A stretch of 64,000 nucleotides of DNA from Ostrinia nubilalis (lineage: Eukaryota > Arthropoda > Insecta > Lepidoptera > Crambidae), in assembly GCF_963855985.1 (NCBI RefSeq), contig NC_087109.1:9134001-9198000 (forward strand), written 5' to 3'. Under the pieces are notes generated by a model, which had not been told where the DNA came from, did not search any database, and saw only the letters and a list, made by a program, of their open reading frames with translations. Of this stretch, positions 63,466 through 64,000 are shown in pieces (within the stretch, counting starts at the first letter, position 1; the number at the start of each line of letters is the position of its first letter). The position numbers and the translations under genes were made by a program.

Positions 63466-64000
63466 ACAATATTTCTTTAGGCCTTTATGCTAACAGTGTT
63501 ATAGCCGTCATGCGTACTTGGGTAAGTTTGGGTTTTAAGTAAAGTTTTAATAGGTGACCAAGCTGAAGATCCTTGGGGAGAATTTATAGCTGCGGAATGA
63601 AAATAAATGGCTGCACATCTATCTTCGTAATTTTAGGTCTATCTGTCACTGTTACTAATCCTGGCATCTCAATTTAAGTGAGAAGGATGGAAATATTCTT
63701 ATAATTGAATGACGTTGTTGGGAGGAGCGCGCACCCATTTTGAGGGTCTTCCCTTTGACCATGGATAAGATCACCTAGGTGATCAAAGTGACCTGTTCGT
63801 TATATCCAGGCTATGGCTGCGGCGACAATCTTCAGTCTATTTGCAGTGGTTTCACCGATTTGCCGAGGTGTGATGGCATTCCGTGTGGAATTGCAGGATT
63901 GCGGTCTGTAGTGGTTTTGCCTTTTATCGATCGACGCGAATTATCTATGATGTACGACTCGTGCGGTTTAAGAGTTATTGCATCCGACTTCGGACCGACA
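63466..64000. other. No recognisable gene at the window edge
   Basis: The GC content rises after 63715, but no frame with a known domain was read. It may continue beyond the window. Confidence 0.4.

Overview
The window looks like a moth or butterfly (Lepidoptera) nuclear contig. This is inferred from its repeats: RTE-type LINE tails, Helitrons ending in a GCGGGC hairpin plus CTAG, many small TTA-flanked MITEs, a SINE with a tRNA-type B box, and AT-rich introns around GC-rich exons. No sequence search was possible, so family names rest on motifs, splice-site logic and terminal repeats read by eye.

Layout. 1-213: end of a Harbinger transposase. About 0.4-5.6 kb: a P-element-like transposon whose THAP-domain transposase can be read through six exons without a stop (936-5176, 930 codons). 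5.6-20 kb: a transposon graveyard with a 3.1 kb TA-flanked element holding a MITE and a 5'-inverted RTE copy, a copia RT piece with a ~361-366 bp tandem repeat, hAT, gag, MADF and mariner-like fragments, a Harbinger deletion derivative, and a Lys/Asn-rich possible last exon. 20.6-22.6 kb: a DNA transposon with 32 bp perfect inverted repeats and a nested Helitron. 25.07-28.14 kb: a four-level nest (Harbinger-type MITE > repeat > hAT > tail-to-tail Helitrons). 31.3-60.0 kb, minus strand: fifteen exons of a rhophilin gene (HR1, BRO1, PDZ, Ser-rich tail, stop). All exon phases join, giving 752 codons; the N-terminal exon(s) lie beyond the right edge or were not found. 60.0-64.0 kb: a large palindrome, RTE tails and MITEs, probably in the first rhophilin intron.

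The most unusual signal is inside the rhophilin gene. In four introns (after exons 5, 6, 11 and 13 of the window) the 3' end of the preceding exon, together with its 5' splice site, is copied again into the downstream intron: once after exon 13, about seven times each after exons 5 and 6, and as a 34-unit, strictly 40-bp array after exon 11. A second minisatellite after exon 11 appears to derive from an internal piece of the same exon. At exons 8, 10 and 11, transposon insertions lie within about 15 nt of the splice donor. Exon-donor junctions in this gene therefore look like preferred sites of duplication and insertion.
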